Notes under the pieces: model-generated
Database searches by the model: none
Told to the model about the DNA's origin: nothing
What the model saw: the letters and a program-made list of their open reading frames with translations, nothing else
Translations under genes and position numbers: made by a program
Shown here: in pieces, positions 55,101 to 63,126 of the stretch
Numbering within the stretch: the first letter of the stretch is position 1
Layout of the letters: each line of letters starts with the position of its first letter
Origin: Glandiceps talaboti
Taxonomy: Eukaryota > Hemichordata > Enteropneusta > Spengelidae
Assembly (NCBI RefSeq): GCF_964340395.1
Contig: NC_135549.1
Location: 4,320,501 to 4,384,500 of the forward strand
Length of the DNA stretch: 64,000 bases
Direction of reading: 5' to 3'

Positions 55101-56820
55101 GTGTCGTGGAAGAAATATATCAGTGCTGGTTAGAGAGATTGAGGTTGGACTTCTGTTGTCTTTCCAGAAAACAATAGAACTACATTTACATATCAATGCT
55201 ATGTAAATTAACTATTTATATATAATTTACATAACAAAACAATGTGTACATTAATTTCTCATTTTCATGTAAATTAAGAACTATGCTGTGACAATGCCTG
55301 GGGAGAACACTAGACTTACAGTTGAAAGCTTTGAATAGAAATTATGCAGTGTGCAGTATCCATAGTACTTTTGTTTCTTTTTTTTCCTTTTTTTAAGACT
55401 TCATTCATAAATGGGATATGAAATGAAAGAAGGGCATGCATGAAGATGAATGCATATACATGCAAGGAAATAAACTAAAAACATGCAGAAATGGTTATGG
55501 TCAAGGAAAATGTAATGAAATAAAAATTTATCATAACAAAAAAAAATGTGAAAGGGAGAAAACAAGGCAGATGAAGAAAATGATGAAATCCCAGCTTCCT
55601 TATCTGGTATACAAAATTGTGTTAAGACAACCTACCCACATATCGGCTAAACCATCTCACACTCAATTTAACAACTTAACAACAGGTTGATAAAATATCT
55701 GCAAAAATAGCGCCAATGGCGTTGTAGCACAACTGTATAGTTTTTAAAAATGTCTTCCCATATGCTGATCCATACTAGGTATACATATAGGTGTTCATTT
55801 GCTGAATGATTATCCATACATTCATTTATCTATTTATCCCTGTTATCTTTGCAATATATGTGATCACTTGGCTGTTGCTATGGGTGTGGTCTTGTTGCTA
55901 AGCACATTTGCATACATTTTTTGAATGTTTATTCATTTGTCTGTGTTATCTTTGCAATATATCTGATCATTTGGCTGTTGCTATGGGCGTGGTCTTGTTG
56001 CTAGGCATATTTGCAGACATTTTTTGAATGCTTATTCAATTGTCTTTTAATCCTAGTGGTTATCTTTGTGAAATACCTCACCGGTTAGCTGTTGCTATGG
56101 GCGTGGTCTTGTTGCTAGGTACATTTGCAAACATATTTTGAATGCTTAGACACCCCTAAGAATGTTCCCACCAAATTTCAGACCAATCTGCCCAACTGAT
56201 TTTGAGTAAGTTTTTTGACCAAAAATTACATTTTTCGACCCAAATCACACACTGGTAGTAAGATCATTTTGATTTGAACAATTTCCCAACTAGACACTCC
56301 CAAGGTAATACAGCCATCAAATATCATGGCAATCGGTACATGCAGGAAATTTAACCTGCCAAACACAGTATGATCATGGAGGTCTTGATATGACTATTTT
56401 TCTTTCCCCATAAAATGTGACTTCTTATTCTTTGTACAAACTGTTTTTTGAATGCCTAAGGATTGTGTATTTATATGAACCTGTTTTAATCATAGTGTCT
56501 AAAATTTAATTCAGCTATGCTAAAAACAGGCCTAGGTTGCCAAGCAACCTTAAACAGATGTTAATCTTTATGCCATTGACACTGACATGTGAAGTAGCCC
56601 ATAAAAGATTTAATGATTTCATTGCATCAATAAAACAAGAAAATTTCATTTCCAGGCTGAAGTCAAAGCATTTTGTAATACAACAAATCACATTTTGAAA
56701 TGTTAAATGCACATTTCTGAGGTGATCATTTTCATTTGAACAATTTTTCATTAGAACACCATAAGTAATGTCCCCACCAAATATCAAGCCAATTGGTCTG
56801 GCGGTTTTTGACTTTAAGTC

Positions 56821-56880
<60 letters not shown>

Positions 56881-56903
56881 ACACACACACACACATACAC
56901 ACA

Positions 56904-56990
<87 letters not shown>

Positions 56991-57886
56991 GCCAGGCGAT
57001 GCCTATAGCACTGCTAAACCAGTTCAGTTGTGCTAAAAATGAATAAAAAATTGTCATGCTGATGATTTAAAGAAATCAAAACAAATAAAACCATGGCAAC
57101 ACCATGGCAATATAATACAAATACAATAAAAGGCATCAAAGCATCTTATATTAGGAATAAAAAAATAGAATATAAACAAATAAATCATGCAAAAATGAAA
57201 TGGATAACATGCAAGAGATAGTATACTGATGAATTCCTTTGTAACCCCTACAAAATCAGTTGATTTTAGGATTACCTTTCATGGGTCTGATAACTATATA
57301 TTTTAACATTATTGTTAATTCCTCGATATCTTCTGAAATCCAATATACATGTAGATAAATCAGTATTTGAAGTAAGTTTTCTTGGCTTTGAAGGATATGC
57401 ATGATATATTTGTGACTTTAGTGTAAACTTTGTCAAAGAAAGATAAAAGTATAGATGTACTGAAGAGTTGCAACACTACAGTGATTTTTTTCTCACGACC
57501 CTATGACAAGTTTTAATGGTTTTATGAAATGACTTCTTGAGTTTGAAAATTTCATGAAGTTTTTCTGAACAGCAGAGATTAGTCAAAAACCACAAAAAAT
57601 GAACAAATTAGTTTGAACTGATAGACAGAAAGAACCAGACTCATGCAATTTTTATTAAAACCATCCATTTTTATGACCATACCAGAAGTCTACATGCAAA
57701 GTATAGAGTTGGATTTCAGAAGACACCTTGTACAGCATTCATAGATATAAATCATATACATGTACCCAGTCCAGTCACGATATCATATCTTTCTCACTCC
57801 CCATCAGTACAGATATATTGATGATCTATGGTGTCTGTCTATCTGTGTGTGTGTGTGTGTGTGTGTGAGTGTGTGTGTGTGTGTGA

Positions 57887-57918
<32 letters not shown>

Positions 57919-58294
57919 ATGTATGTATGTATGTATGTATGTATGTATGTATGTATGTATGTATACCTGATGGTAAGGTGATTTTAAAGGGTTGTTTTGC
58001 AATGTCTGATATAGCACAAAGTATTGTATGAAAACAACGAATGAAAAATTAAATGGTGTACAACACTTTCTCTTTTGATAAGGCTTGTGGGACAATAACA
58101 TAAATTTTGTTCTTAAAATTATAGATTGGCAAAAAATTACATGTATTTCTTTTCAATGATACCCACTAGGAAAGAAGGAAAATTTGTTCAATATAATCTG
58201 TTGGAGAGTATTAAAGATCACTTTTCATTCAATAAATTGGAGGGGGGGGGGGGGAGAAAAGTAGTTTCAGTTGTCAATAAACTGTGTGTGTGTG

Positions 58295-58325
<31 letters not shown>

Positions 58326-59552
58326 GCTATTCAATTACTACAGGGTGTACCATTCATGTTATGAACTGAAGAGGTTAAAACATAGAACTTGCAGAGACAA
58401 CACTTGAATACAGATTTCCCTTACAGACCACTATAAATGGCGCCAGTAGCTGTAACATATTTCCATTATTTTGTTTCTTACAAGTTATATTTGACTTAGC
58501 TAGGTTGTTGTATTTTTGAAGTATGTGTGATTGCCAACTGACAGAACCCTACACAGCATCCAAAAACTCAAATTTGTTGACTTAGGATTAAATAATGTAG
58601 ACAGTACTTTTTTTTATTAGAACTATTTACACATGGTCAGTGTATGCGACACCATCAACATTCAATACATACGTTACATGTATTCATATAATTTGAAGAA
58701 CTGAACTGTTGGCAGTAACACTTGGTGTATTTTTCAATAGCAAAAAAGTACTAAAATGTTGGAATCTTACAGCTACTGGGAGGCCCTTAGAAAATCAAAG
58801 TCATAATCCAAGAACAGTACAAACAAGAGAAATACAATTACACATTAATTTTCATCTGTAATGAAAAGAAAAACAATTTCATGCTATCTATAAATGGTTA
58901 ATATATATTCTGTTACTATAGCAATGGTTAACATATATTCTGTTACTATAGCAACTTACATTTTGTAAAAATTATCTGACACACAGAGAGGGGGAACTTT
59001 CTGAGCACATCTTTGATGGAATTTATAACTGCATGTCTGACACTTGAAACCATGGAAGAGAAGTCGTTGACAACTGTCACAAAATGCTAATGTGAAGAAC
59101 GTTTTGCGAACCTGAAAGAGACAGATGCAATTTCATAAGTATATGTTAAAAATGATTAATATTTCAAATGTCAAAATGACATGATCTGATGAAAACCATT
59201 AGTTAGTATTCATACTCTACAAAGAAGCCAGGCTTCTAAAGTCTTCCAGTATTCCTTTCTTGACTATGTCCTTGCCCAAAAGGTAAAACTTGGTGACAAC
59301 CAAATGATTATATAATGTAGTACACCCCCGATGATGCTGATGAGATGTTAGCAAATATTTGGATTCACTTTCAGCAATTTTTTTACTCTGAGTAGGAATT
59401 TTCATTACAAATGATTATACCTTTCTATTCCTTTTACAAAAAAACTGAACTAATTCCTATCATCATCTGCCAGGTGTGCAATAAAAAATACTTACAAAAT
59501 TATGTGATATACTGCTTGTTGCCTGGAAACGTTCAATAACTTCAACTACAAG
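41334..59552 (-). CDS. Raf: RAF serine/threonine kinase, 14 exons, 5' end missing (598 aa visible)
   Basis: MAP3K that is recruited by Ras-GTP at the membrane and phosphorylates MEK. Fourteen minus-strand exons join in phase into 1797 nt. Visible residues: tail of the Ras-binding domain 1-16; C1 zinc finger 17-62 with the complete H-X12-C-X2-C-X9-C-X2-C-X4-H-X2-C-X7-C pattern; CR2 14-3-3 site RERSISAP at 117-124; Ser-rich linker; acidic N-region DSNDDW at 273-278, of BRAF type; P-loop [11 protein letters not shown] at 292-302; catalytic Lys311 in VAIK; Glu329; HRDLKSNN with Asp404; DFG Asp422; activation loop ATVKSRW at 426-432; APE at 449-451; C-terminal 14-3-3 site RSASEP at 554-559; SPKTP at 578-582. 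All catalytic residues are intact. The Ras-binding domain exons are not visible before the window ends. BRAF-like rather than ARAF/RAF1-like, as expected for a single invertebrate Raf. Confidence 0.97.
41690..42125. repeat. About 30 bp minisatellite, about 14 units
   Basis: Unit TGTGATGAATATTCATATA(T/A) then GTAAAGTG plus two bases, in the intron between the last two Raf exons. Each unit contains the palindrome GAATATTC. The 30 bp period keeps frames open on both strands. Confidence 0.92.
42243..42377 (-). CDS. Raf: Raf exon: kinase C-lobe
   Basis: 135 nt, residues 493-537, phase 0 on both sides. It encodes [12 protein letters not shown] and [12 protein letters not shown], matching the BRAF C-lobe segment. 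Confidence 0.96.
42485..42616 (-). CDS. Raf: Raf exon: APE motif and helix F
   Basis: 132 nt, residues 449-492, phase 0 on both sides. It encodes [23 protein letters not shown] and [19 protein letters not shown] is the conserved helix F Asp motif. Confidence 0.97.
42960..43078 (-). CDS. Raf: Raf exon: DFG and activation segment
   Basis: 119 nt, residues 409-448. It encodes [18 protein letters not shown], with DFG Asp422, the activation-loop Thr and Ser, and Val428 at the position of BRAF V600. The exon ends GSILWM. Confidence 0.97.
43339..43620. repeat. Diverged tandem duplication, 2.5 copies of about 110-125 bp
   Basis: Three parallel segments share GGATAGAACCCTTAACTTGT and ACCATAAACCATGAGCCATG followed by CTTTATTCAAGGTGT. 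The third copy is partial. Lies in the Raf intron upstream of the activation-segment exon. Confidence 0.75.
43685..43731 (-). CDS. Raf: Raf micro-exon: HRD catalytic loop
   Basis: 47 nt, residues 393-409. It encodes [15 protein letters not shown], including the catalytic Asp404. Acceptor TTTACAG, donor GTATCC. Confidence 0.97.
44257..44433 (-). CDS. Raf: Raf exon: hinge and helices C-E
   Basis: 177 nt, residues 334-393. It encodes [28 protein letters not shown] and [10 protein letters not shown]. Arg337 corresponds to BRAF R509 in the side-to-side dimer interface. Confidence 0.97.
44531..44689. repeat. About 60 bp tandem repeat with AGAGGGCGCT motifs, 2.6 copies
   Basis: Copies start near 44531, 44594 and 44654, each beginning ATAAGCTGAG(A/C)GCTAT. 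The first two end in GATAGAGGGCGCTGTT (44578-44593, 44638-44653). Lies in a Raf intron. Confidence 0.9.
44977..45061 (-). CDS. Raf: Raf exon: VAIK and helix C
   Basis: 85 nt, residues 306-334. It encodes [20 protein letters not shown] and KNEVAVLR. Lys311 is the ATP-anchoring lysine and Glu329 its salt-bridge partner. Confidence 0.97.
45760..45871 (-). CDS. Raf: Raf exon: N-region and P-loop
   Basis: 112 nt, residues 269-306. It encodes [11 protein letters not shown], an acidic SxDD N-region as in BRAF, then [16 protein letters not shown]. Confidence 0.97.
46120..46383. repeat. Compound (TG)n-(TATG)n-(TGCA)n-(TATG)n microsatellite
   Basis: TG run (46120-46152), TATG block, second TG run (46230-46258), GCAT block of about 10 units (46264-46305), then a pure TATG block to 46380. 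A GGTA/GGTAGGTA tract follows at 46420-46482. Confidence 0.96.
46919..47124 (-). CDS. Raf: Raf exon: Ser-rich linker before the kinase domain
   Basis: 206 nt, residues 200-268. Rich in Ser, Pro and Asn ([18 protein letters not shown], then SHSSSDETR). It corresponds to the flexible segment between CR2 and CR3, analogous to the KSSSSSEDRNR region of BRAF. Confidence 0.92.
47125..48378 (-). other. Raf intron
   Basis: 1254 bp. It contains a (CAA)n array at 47938-47990 and two copies of an about 30 bp segment (ACAGAGTGGTAGACACTTGA-like, 48185-48240). Otherwise nothing recognisable. Confidence 0.8.
47938..47990. repeat. (CAA)n microsatellite
   Basis: About 17 CAA/ACA triplets in a Raf intron. 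Confidence 0.97.
48379..48498 (-). CDS. Raf: Raf exon: linker C-terminal to CR2
   Basis: 120 nt, residues 160-200, with [18 protein letters not shown] and [16 protein letters not shown]. It contains several Ser/Thr-Pro sites, fitting a phospho-regulated linker. The exon has more CpG than the surrounding intron. Confidence 0.9.
49207..51197. repeat. 36 bp minisatellite, about 55 copies, with higher-order structure
   Basis: Unit TATCTGTATGTGTGTTATCT then CTTGTAGCACTGCAGC, each carrying a PstI-like CTGCAG. Variants are A-for-T, TACC-for-TAGC, GAAGC-for-GTAGC and CAG-for-CTG. Two units lack a GT and shift the phase (50262-50285, 50836-50860). Because 36 is a multiple of three and units lack stops, open frames of up to 545 codons appear on both strands; these are not genes. 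Confidence 0.97.
51957..52178. repeat. Tetranucleotide array of alternating AACC and AGCC blocks
   Basis: Blocks in order: AACC (about 11), AGCC (about 11), AACC (about 12), AGCC (about 9), AACC (about 9, one GACC). Units within a block are uniform, and blocks differ by one A/G transition. Confidence 0.97.
53062..53119 (-). CDS. Raf: Raf short exon after CR2
   Basis: 58 nt, residues 141-159 plus one base ([19 protein letters not shown]). Phases match both neighbours (LE|EL and H|D) and the splice sites are canonical (TGTAG, GTAAGT). No strong family motif lies within, so the assignment rests on phase and splice sites. Confidence 0.78.
53120..54618 (-). other. Raf intron
   Basis: 1.5 kb of AT-rich sequence. 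I see no repeat array or gene. Confidence 0.8.
54619..54829 (-). CDS. Raf: Raf exon: CR2 with 14-3-3 site
   Basis: 211 nt, residues 70-140. It encodes [15 protein letters not shown], an acidic Ser-rich stretch, then [23 protein letters not shown] corresponds to the inhibitory 14-3-3 site RSSSAP of BRAF (S365). Confidence 0.96.
55850..57045. mobile_element. Composite interspersed repeat ending in a (CA)n tract
   Basis: Three tandem copies of about 115-130 bp share GTTATCTTTG, GGCTGTTGCTATGGGCGTGG and TCTTGTTGCTAGGCA followed by ATTTTTTGAATG (55850-56150). Then come two diverged modules with (G/C)ATTTGAACAATTT and CCACCAAAT(A/T)TCA plus CCAAT (56160-56360, 56720-56800). A (CA)n tract and GACGCCAGGCGATGCCTATA plus GCACTGCTAAACCAGTTCAG follow. 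The layout resembles non-autonomous elements with microsatellite tails in marine invertebrates. No coding sequence is present. Confidence 0.55.
56826..56987. repeat. (CA)n microsatellite
   Basis: About 80 CA units with four TACA interruptions. Confidence 0.98.
57845..57963. repeat. (TG)n-(TATG)n microsatellite
   Basis: TG run with GAGTG interruptions, then about 16 TATG units. Confidence 0.97.
58239..58317. repeat. Poly-G tracts flanking a (TG)n run
   Basis: A run of about 13 G (58242-58254), then TG units (58283-58305) and a second run of about 10 G (58306-58316). Confidence 0.93.
58905..58962. repeat. 30 bp tandem duplication at the C1 exon donor
   Basis: Two copies of GTTAA(T/C)ATATATTCTGTTAC plus TATAGCAA(T/C). 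The second copy abuts the minus-strand donor at 58959, just inside the intron. Confidence 0.85.
58960..59111 (-). CDS. Raf: Raf exon: C1 zinc finger
   Basis: 152 nt, residues 20-70. It encodes [20 protein letters not shown] and [15 protein letters not shown], and completes the Cys3-His zinc pattern with C62. The first zinc ligand, H17, is in the preceding exon. Confidence 0.97.
59496..59552 (-). CDS. Raf: Raf exon: end of Ras-binding domain, start of C1
   Basis: 57 nt, phase 0 on both sides. [19 protein letters not shown] corresponds to ELHVEVLENVPLTTHNF of BRAF. It is the most 5' Raf exon I can identify. Confidence 0.9.
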
Positions 59553-60627
59553 CTGGAAAAGAAAAGAAAATACATGTAAACATAATGTGATTAAAAGTTG
59601 TAATGATTTGTGATTGCTAGATGATGTAGAGGAATAGTCCTATGTAATTCTTATGGTTTAATTAAAGCTGCACTGGCTGCAACTGATCATTTTTTCTGAA
59701 ATTTTTTGTTACATACAATAACTTTCTTGTAATATCACACCCTGAACTGTATTGAGTCACCCTTGGGTGAACACACTTTTTGCAGCTGTTTACATGATAA
59801 ATCAAATCAAATTGATTTTTGGGTCTGCACCCAAAAACCAGTGCCCTCAATGGCGATTATTGTTTAAACCTGTTATTATAGTAATAATGGATGAGATCCA
59901 CCACTCATTAACATGTACAATGTCCGATTATTGGTATTTCAACACTTTTCAGTGAATACATTGTGGTTGGCTGATTTGAAAAAAAACGATACTACAGTTG
60001 CAAACTAGTACACTTTTAACATGATAACAGATTCAAAACCAAGTTTTCATTCAAGATTTAAACTTGTCACTACACTACCTATGGATAATATTGACCACTA
60101 ATGAACAGATACTGTCATGTCTTTTTACAAGTAAGTGACCAATTATTAGTGACCAATGATTTGGTTGCAGCTTTCATAATAAAATAACACTAATCTAAAA
60201 ACTTGAAATTGAAACACTGTTTTCGATTTGAAATTCACTTACAAATATGTGTCTGAAATGGGAGGGAAATAATCAAATCAGCTGACGAGTGATGGTGAAT
60301 GACCATCACGTAAAGAGTGCAAGTGAAGTCATAATGGCTTCCCATGAGATGGGTTCGTTATCTTCACAAGTAGGTCACAAGAACTCCATGATGGATATAT
60401 AATACAGGGTGTATCATATGATGACTTACACCTACTTGTGTCATGATTCTAGTCTTTACAAGTCCAAGCATGGGGTGATAATAAAATCAGACATGATGGA
60501 TTTATTTACTGTATACACTTTTGATCTTTATAAAGGAGGAAATTCAATATTATCTTTATGATTCAAATAATTGTGTATCCTATAACACTCAAATATGCAT
60601 AATATGGTGTGTGTGAAATGTTAAACT

Positions 60628-60718
60628 GTGTGTGTGTGTGTGTGTTTGCTTGTGTCTCTGTATGTCTGTGTGTACGTATGTATGTATGTATGTATGTATG
60701 TATGTATGTATGTATGTA

Positions 60719-60793
<75 letters not shown>

Positions 60794-60794
60794 A
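60628..60794. repeat. (TG)n-(TATG)n-(TG)n microsatellite
   Basis: TG run, variant units with CTTG and CTCTG, about 13 TATG units, then a TG run with one GAGTG. Confidence 0.97.
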
Positions 60795-60853
60795 AGTTGT
60801 TGAATATCTCCCTCATTCTGAGCCAAATCCACAGATTCTCTCAAAAGATAACG

Positions 60854-61349
60854 GATTTTATGGAAGATTGGTGAGGATAGCGACTATGACTTGAAACTGC
60901 GACCTGCGACTTGAAAACTGCAACTGCAACCTGCGACTTGCAAACTGCCCCCTGTGACTTGTCAGCCTAGATGGCCATAGCCATTTGAATCAAAAGTTTT
61001 CTTGTAATACTAGAGATTTGGGTATTTATATTGCTGACAAGGGCGAGTATGTCAGTTTAAATATACCATTTGAATGATGCAGACACACGGCATGGCAGCC
61101 ATCTTGTTTTTCACTCAATCATCGAGTTATATCCTTCAGTATACACATAAACATTAGCTTATATTACGTTATTTTAAAATGGGAACCGTTAGCCAGATTC
61201 ACAGAAATGCTACCTAATGGATTGCTAAAAGGTTGTATTTTGAAGGCCCCCTAAAATATCTTCAAGTAAAATATCACAATTAAGTCGCAGTTTTACAAGC
61301 TGCAGTTTCCAAGTCGCAGTTGCTGTCCTCACTGGTCTCCCACAGGATT
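60854..61349. mobile_element. Inverted-repeat (foldback) element, about 0.5 kb
   Basis: The arm at 60854-60900 is inverted at 61302-61349. By hand alignment 35 of 47 positions match, with one indel, and all 12 substitutions are transitions. Shared words include GTGAGGA, GACTTG and AAACTGC. The left arm continues into short direct repeats of CTGCGACTTG (60897-60960). The 400 bp between the arms has no coding signal. Could be a MITE or an inverted duplication; I did not find a clear target-site duplication. Confidence 0.5.
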
Positions 61350-61423
61350 TTGACAAGTTTAGTTGTTTTACTTTTAAAACCCTATTATAAATGCATAAAG
61401 TATATACATGCAATTTATGGCTT

Positions 61424-63126
61424 GATAACCCTGGTTTGTCTCCCTACATTGATGGTTTGATAACCCTAGTTTGTCTCCCTACATTGATGGTTTGATAACC
61501 CTGGTTTGTCTCCTTACATTGATGGTTTGATAACCCTGGTTTGTCTCCCTACATTGATGGTTTGATAACCCTGGTTTGTCTCCCTACATTGATGGTTTGA
61601 TAGCCCTGGTTTGTCTCCCTACATTGATGGTTTGATAACCCTGGTTTGTCTCCCTCCACTGATGGTTTGATAACCCTGGTTTGTCTCCCTACACTGATGG
61701 TTTGATAACCTTGGTTTGTCTCCCTACATTGATGGTTTGATAACCTTGGTTTGTCTCCCTACATTGATGGTTTGATAACCCTGGTTTGTCTCCCTACACT
61801 GATGGTTTGATAACCCTGGTTTGTCTCCCTACATTGATGGTTTGATAACCCTGGTTTGTCTCCCCACATTGATGGTTTGATAACCCTGGTTTGTCTCCCT
61901 ACACTGATGGTTTTATAACCCTGGTTTGTCTCCCTACACTGATGGTTTGATAACCTTGGTTTGTCTCCTAACAATGATGGTTTGATAACCCTGGTTTGTC
62001 TCCCTACACTGATGGTTTGATAACCCTGGTTTGTCTCCCTACATTGATGGTTTGATAACCCTGGTTTGTCTCCCTACACTGATGGTTTGATAACCCTGGT
62101 TTGTCTCCTTACATTGATGGTTTGATAACCCTGGTTTGTCTCCCTACACTGATGGTTTGATAACCCTGGTTTGTCTCCTTACATTGATGGTTTGATAACC
62201 CTGGTTTGTCTCCCTACACTGATGGTTTGATAACCCTGGTTTGTCTCCCTACACTGATGGTTTGATAACCTTGGTTTGTCTCCCTACACTGATGGTTTGA
62301 TAACCTTGGTTTGTCTCCCTACACTGATGGTTTGATAACCCTGGTTTGTCTCCCTACATTGATGGTTTGATAACTCTAGTTTGTCTCCCTACACTGATGG
62401 TTTGATAACCTTGGTTTGTCTCCCTACACTGATGGTTTGATAACCTTGGTTTGTCTCCTTACATTGATGGTTTGATAACCCTGGTTTGTCTCCCTACATT
62501 GATGGTTTGATAACCCTGGTTTGTCTCCCTACATTGATGGTTTGATAACCCTGGTTTGTCTCCCTACACTGATGGTTTTATAACCCTGGTTTGTCTCCCT
62601 ACACTGATGGTTTGATAACCTTGGTTTGTCTCCTAACAATGATGGTTTGATAACCCTGGTTTGTCTCCCTACACTGATGGTTTGATAACCCTGGTTTGTC
62701 TCCCTACATTGATGGTTTGATAACCCTGGTTTGTCTCACTACATTGATGGTTTGATAACCCTAGTTTGTCTCCCTACATTGATGGTTTGATAACCCTGGT
62801 TTGTCTCCTTACATTGATGGTTTGATAACCCTGGTTTGTCTCCCTACACTGATGGTTTGATAACCCTGGTTTGTCTCCTTACATTGATGGTTTGATAACC
62901 CTGGTTTGTCTCCCTACACTGATGGTTTGATAACCCTGGTTTGTCTCCCTACACTGATGGTTTGATAACCCTGGTTTGTCTCCCTACACTGATGGTTTGA
63001 TAACCCTGGTTTGTCTCCCTACACTGATGGTTTGATAACCTTGGTTTGTCTCCCTACACTGATGGTTTGATAACCTTGGTTTGTCTCCCTACACTGATGG
63101 TTTGATAACCTTGGTTTGTCTCACTA
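61424..63126. repeat. 35 bp minisatellite, about 48 copies, with higher-order structure
   Basis: Unit TGATGGTTTGATAACCCTGG then TTTGTCTCCCTACAT. Common variants are ACACT for ACATT and CTTGG for CCTGG; rarer ones include TTTTATAACC and CTAACAATG. Lies in the upstream Raf intron. Confidence 0.97.

Larger units (their letters stand above)
54830..58959 (-). other. Raf intron between C1 and CR2 exons
   Basis: 4.1 kb containing a composite interspersed repeat (55.85-57.05 kb) and microsatellites at 57.85 and 58.24-58.32 kb. The flanking exons join in phase (AT|G). A small cassette exon inside cannot be excluded. Confidence 0.75.

Noticed and set aside
61424-63126. CRISPR-like array
   Set aside because: Units are directly adjacent without unique spacers, and the host is an animal. 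This is a minisatellite.
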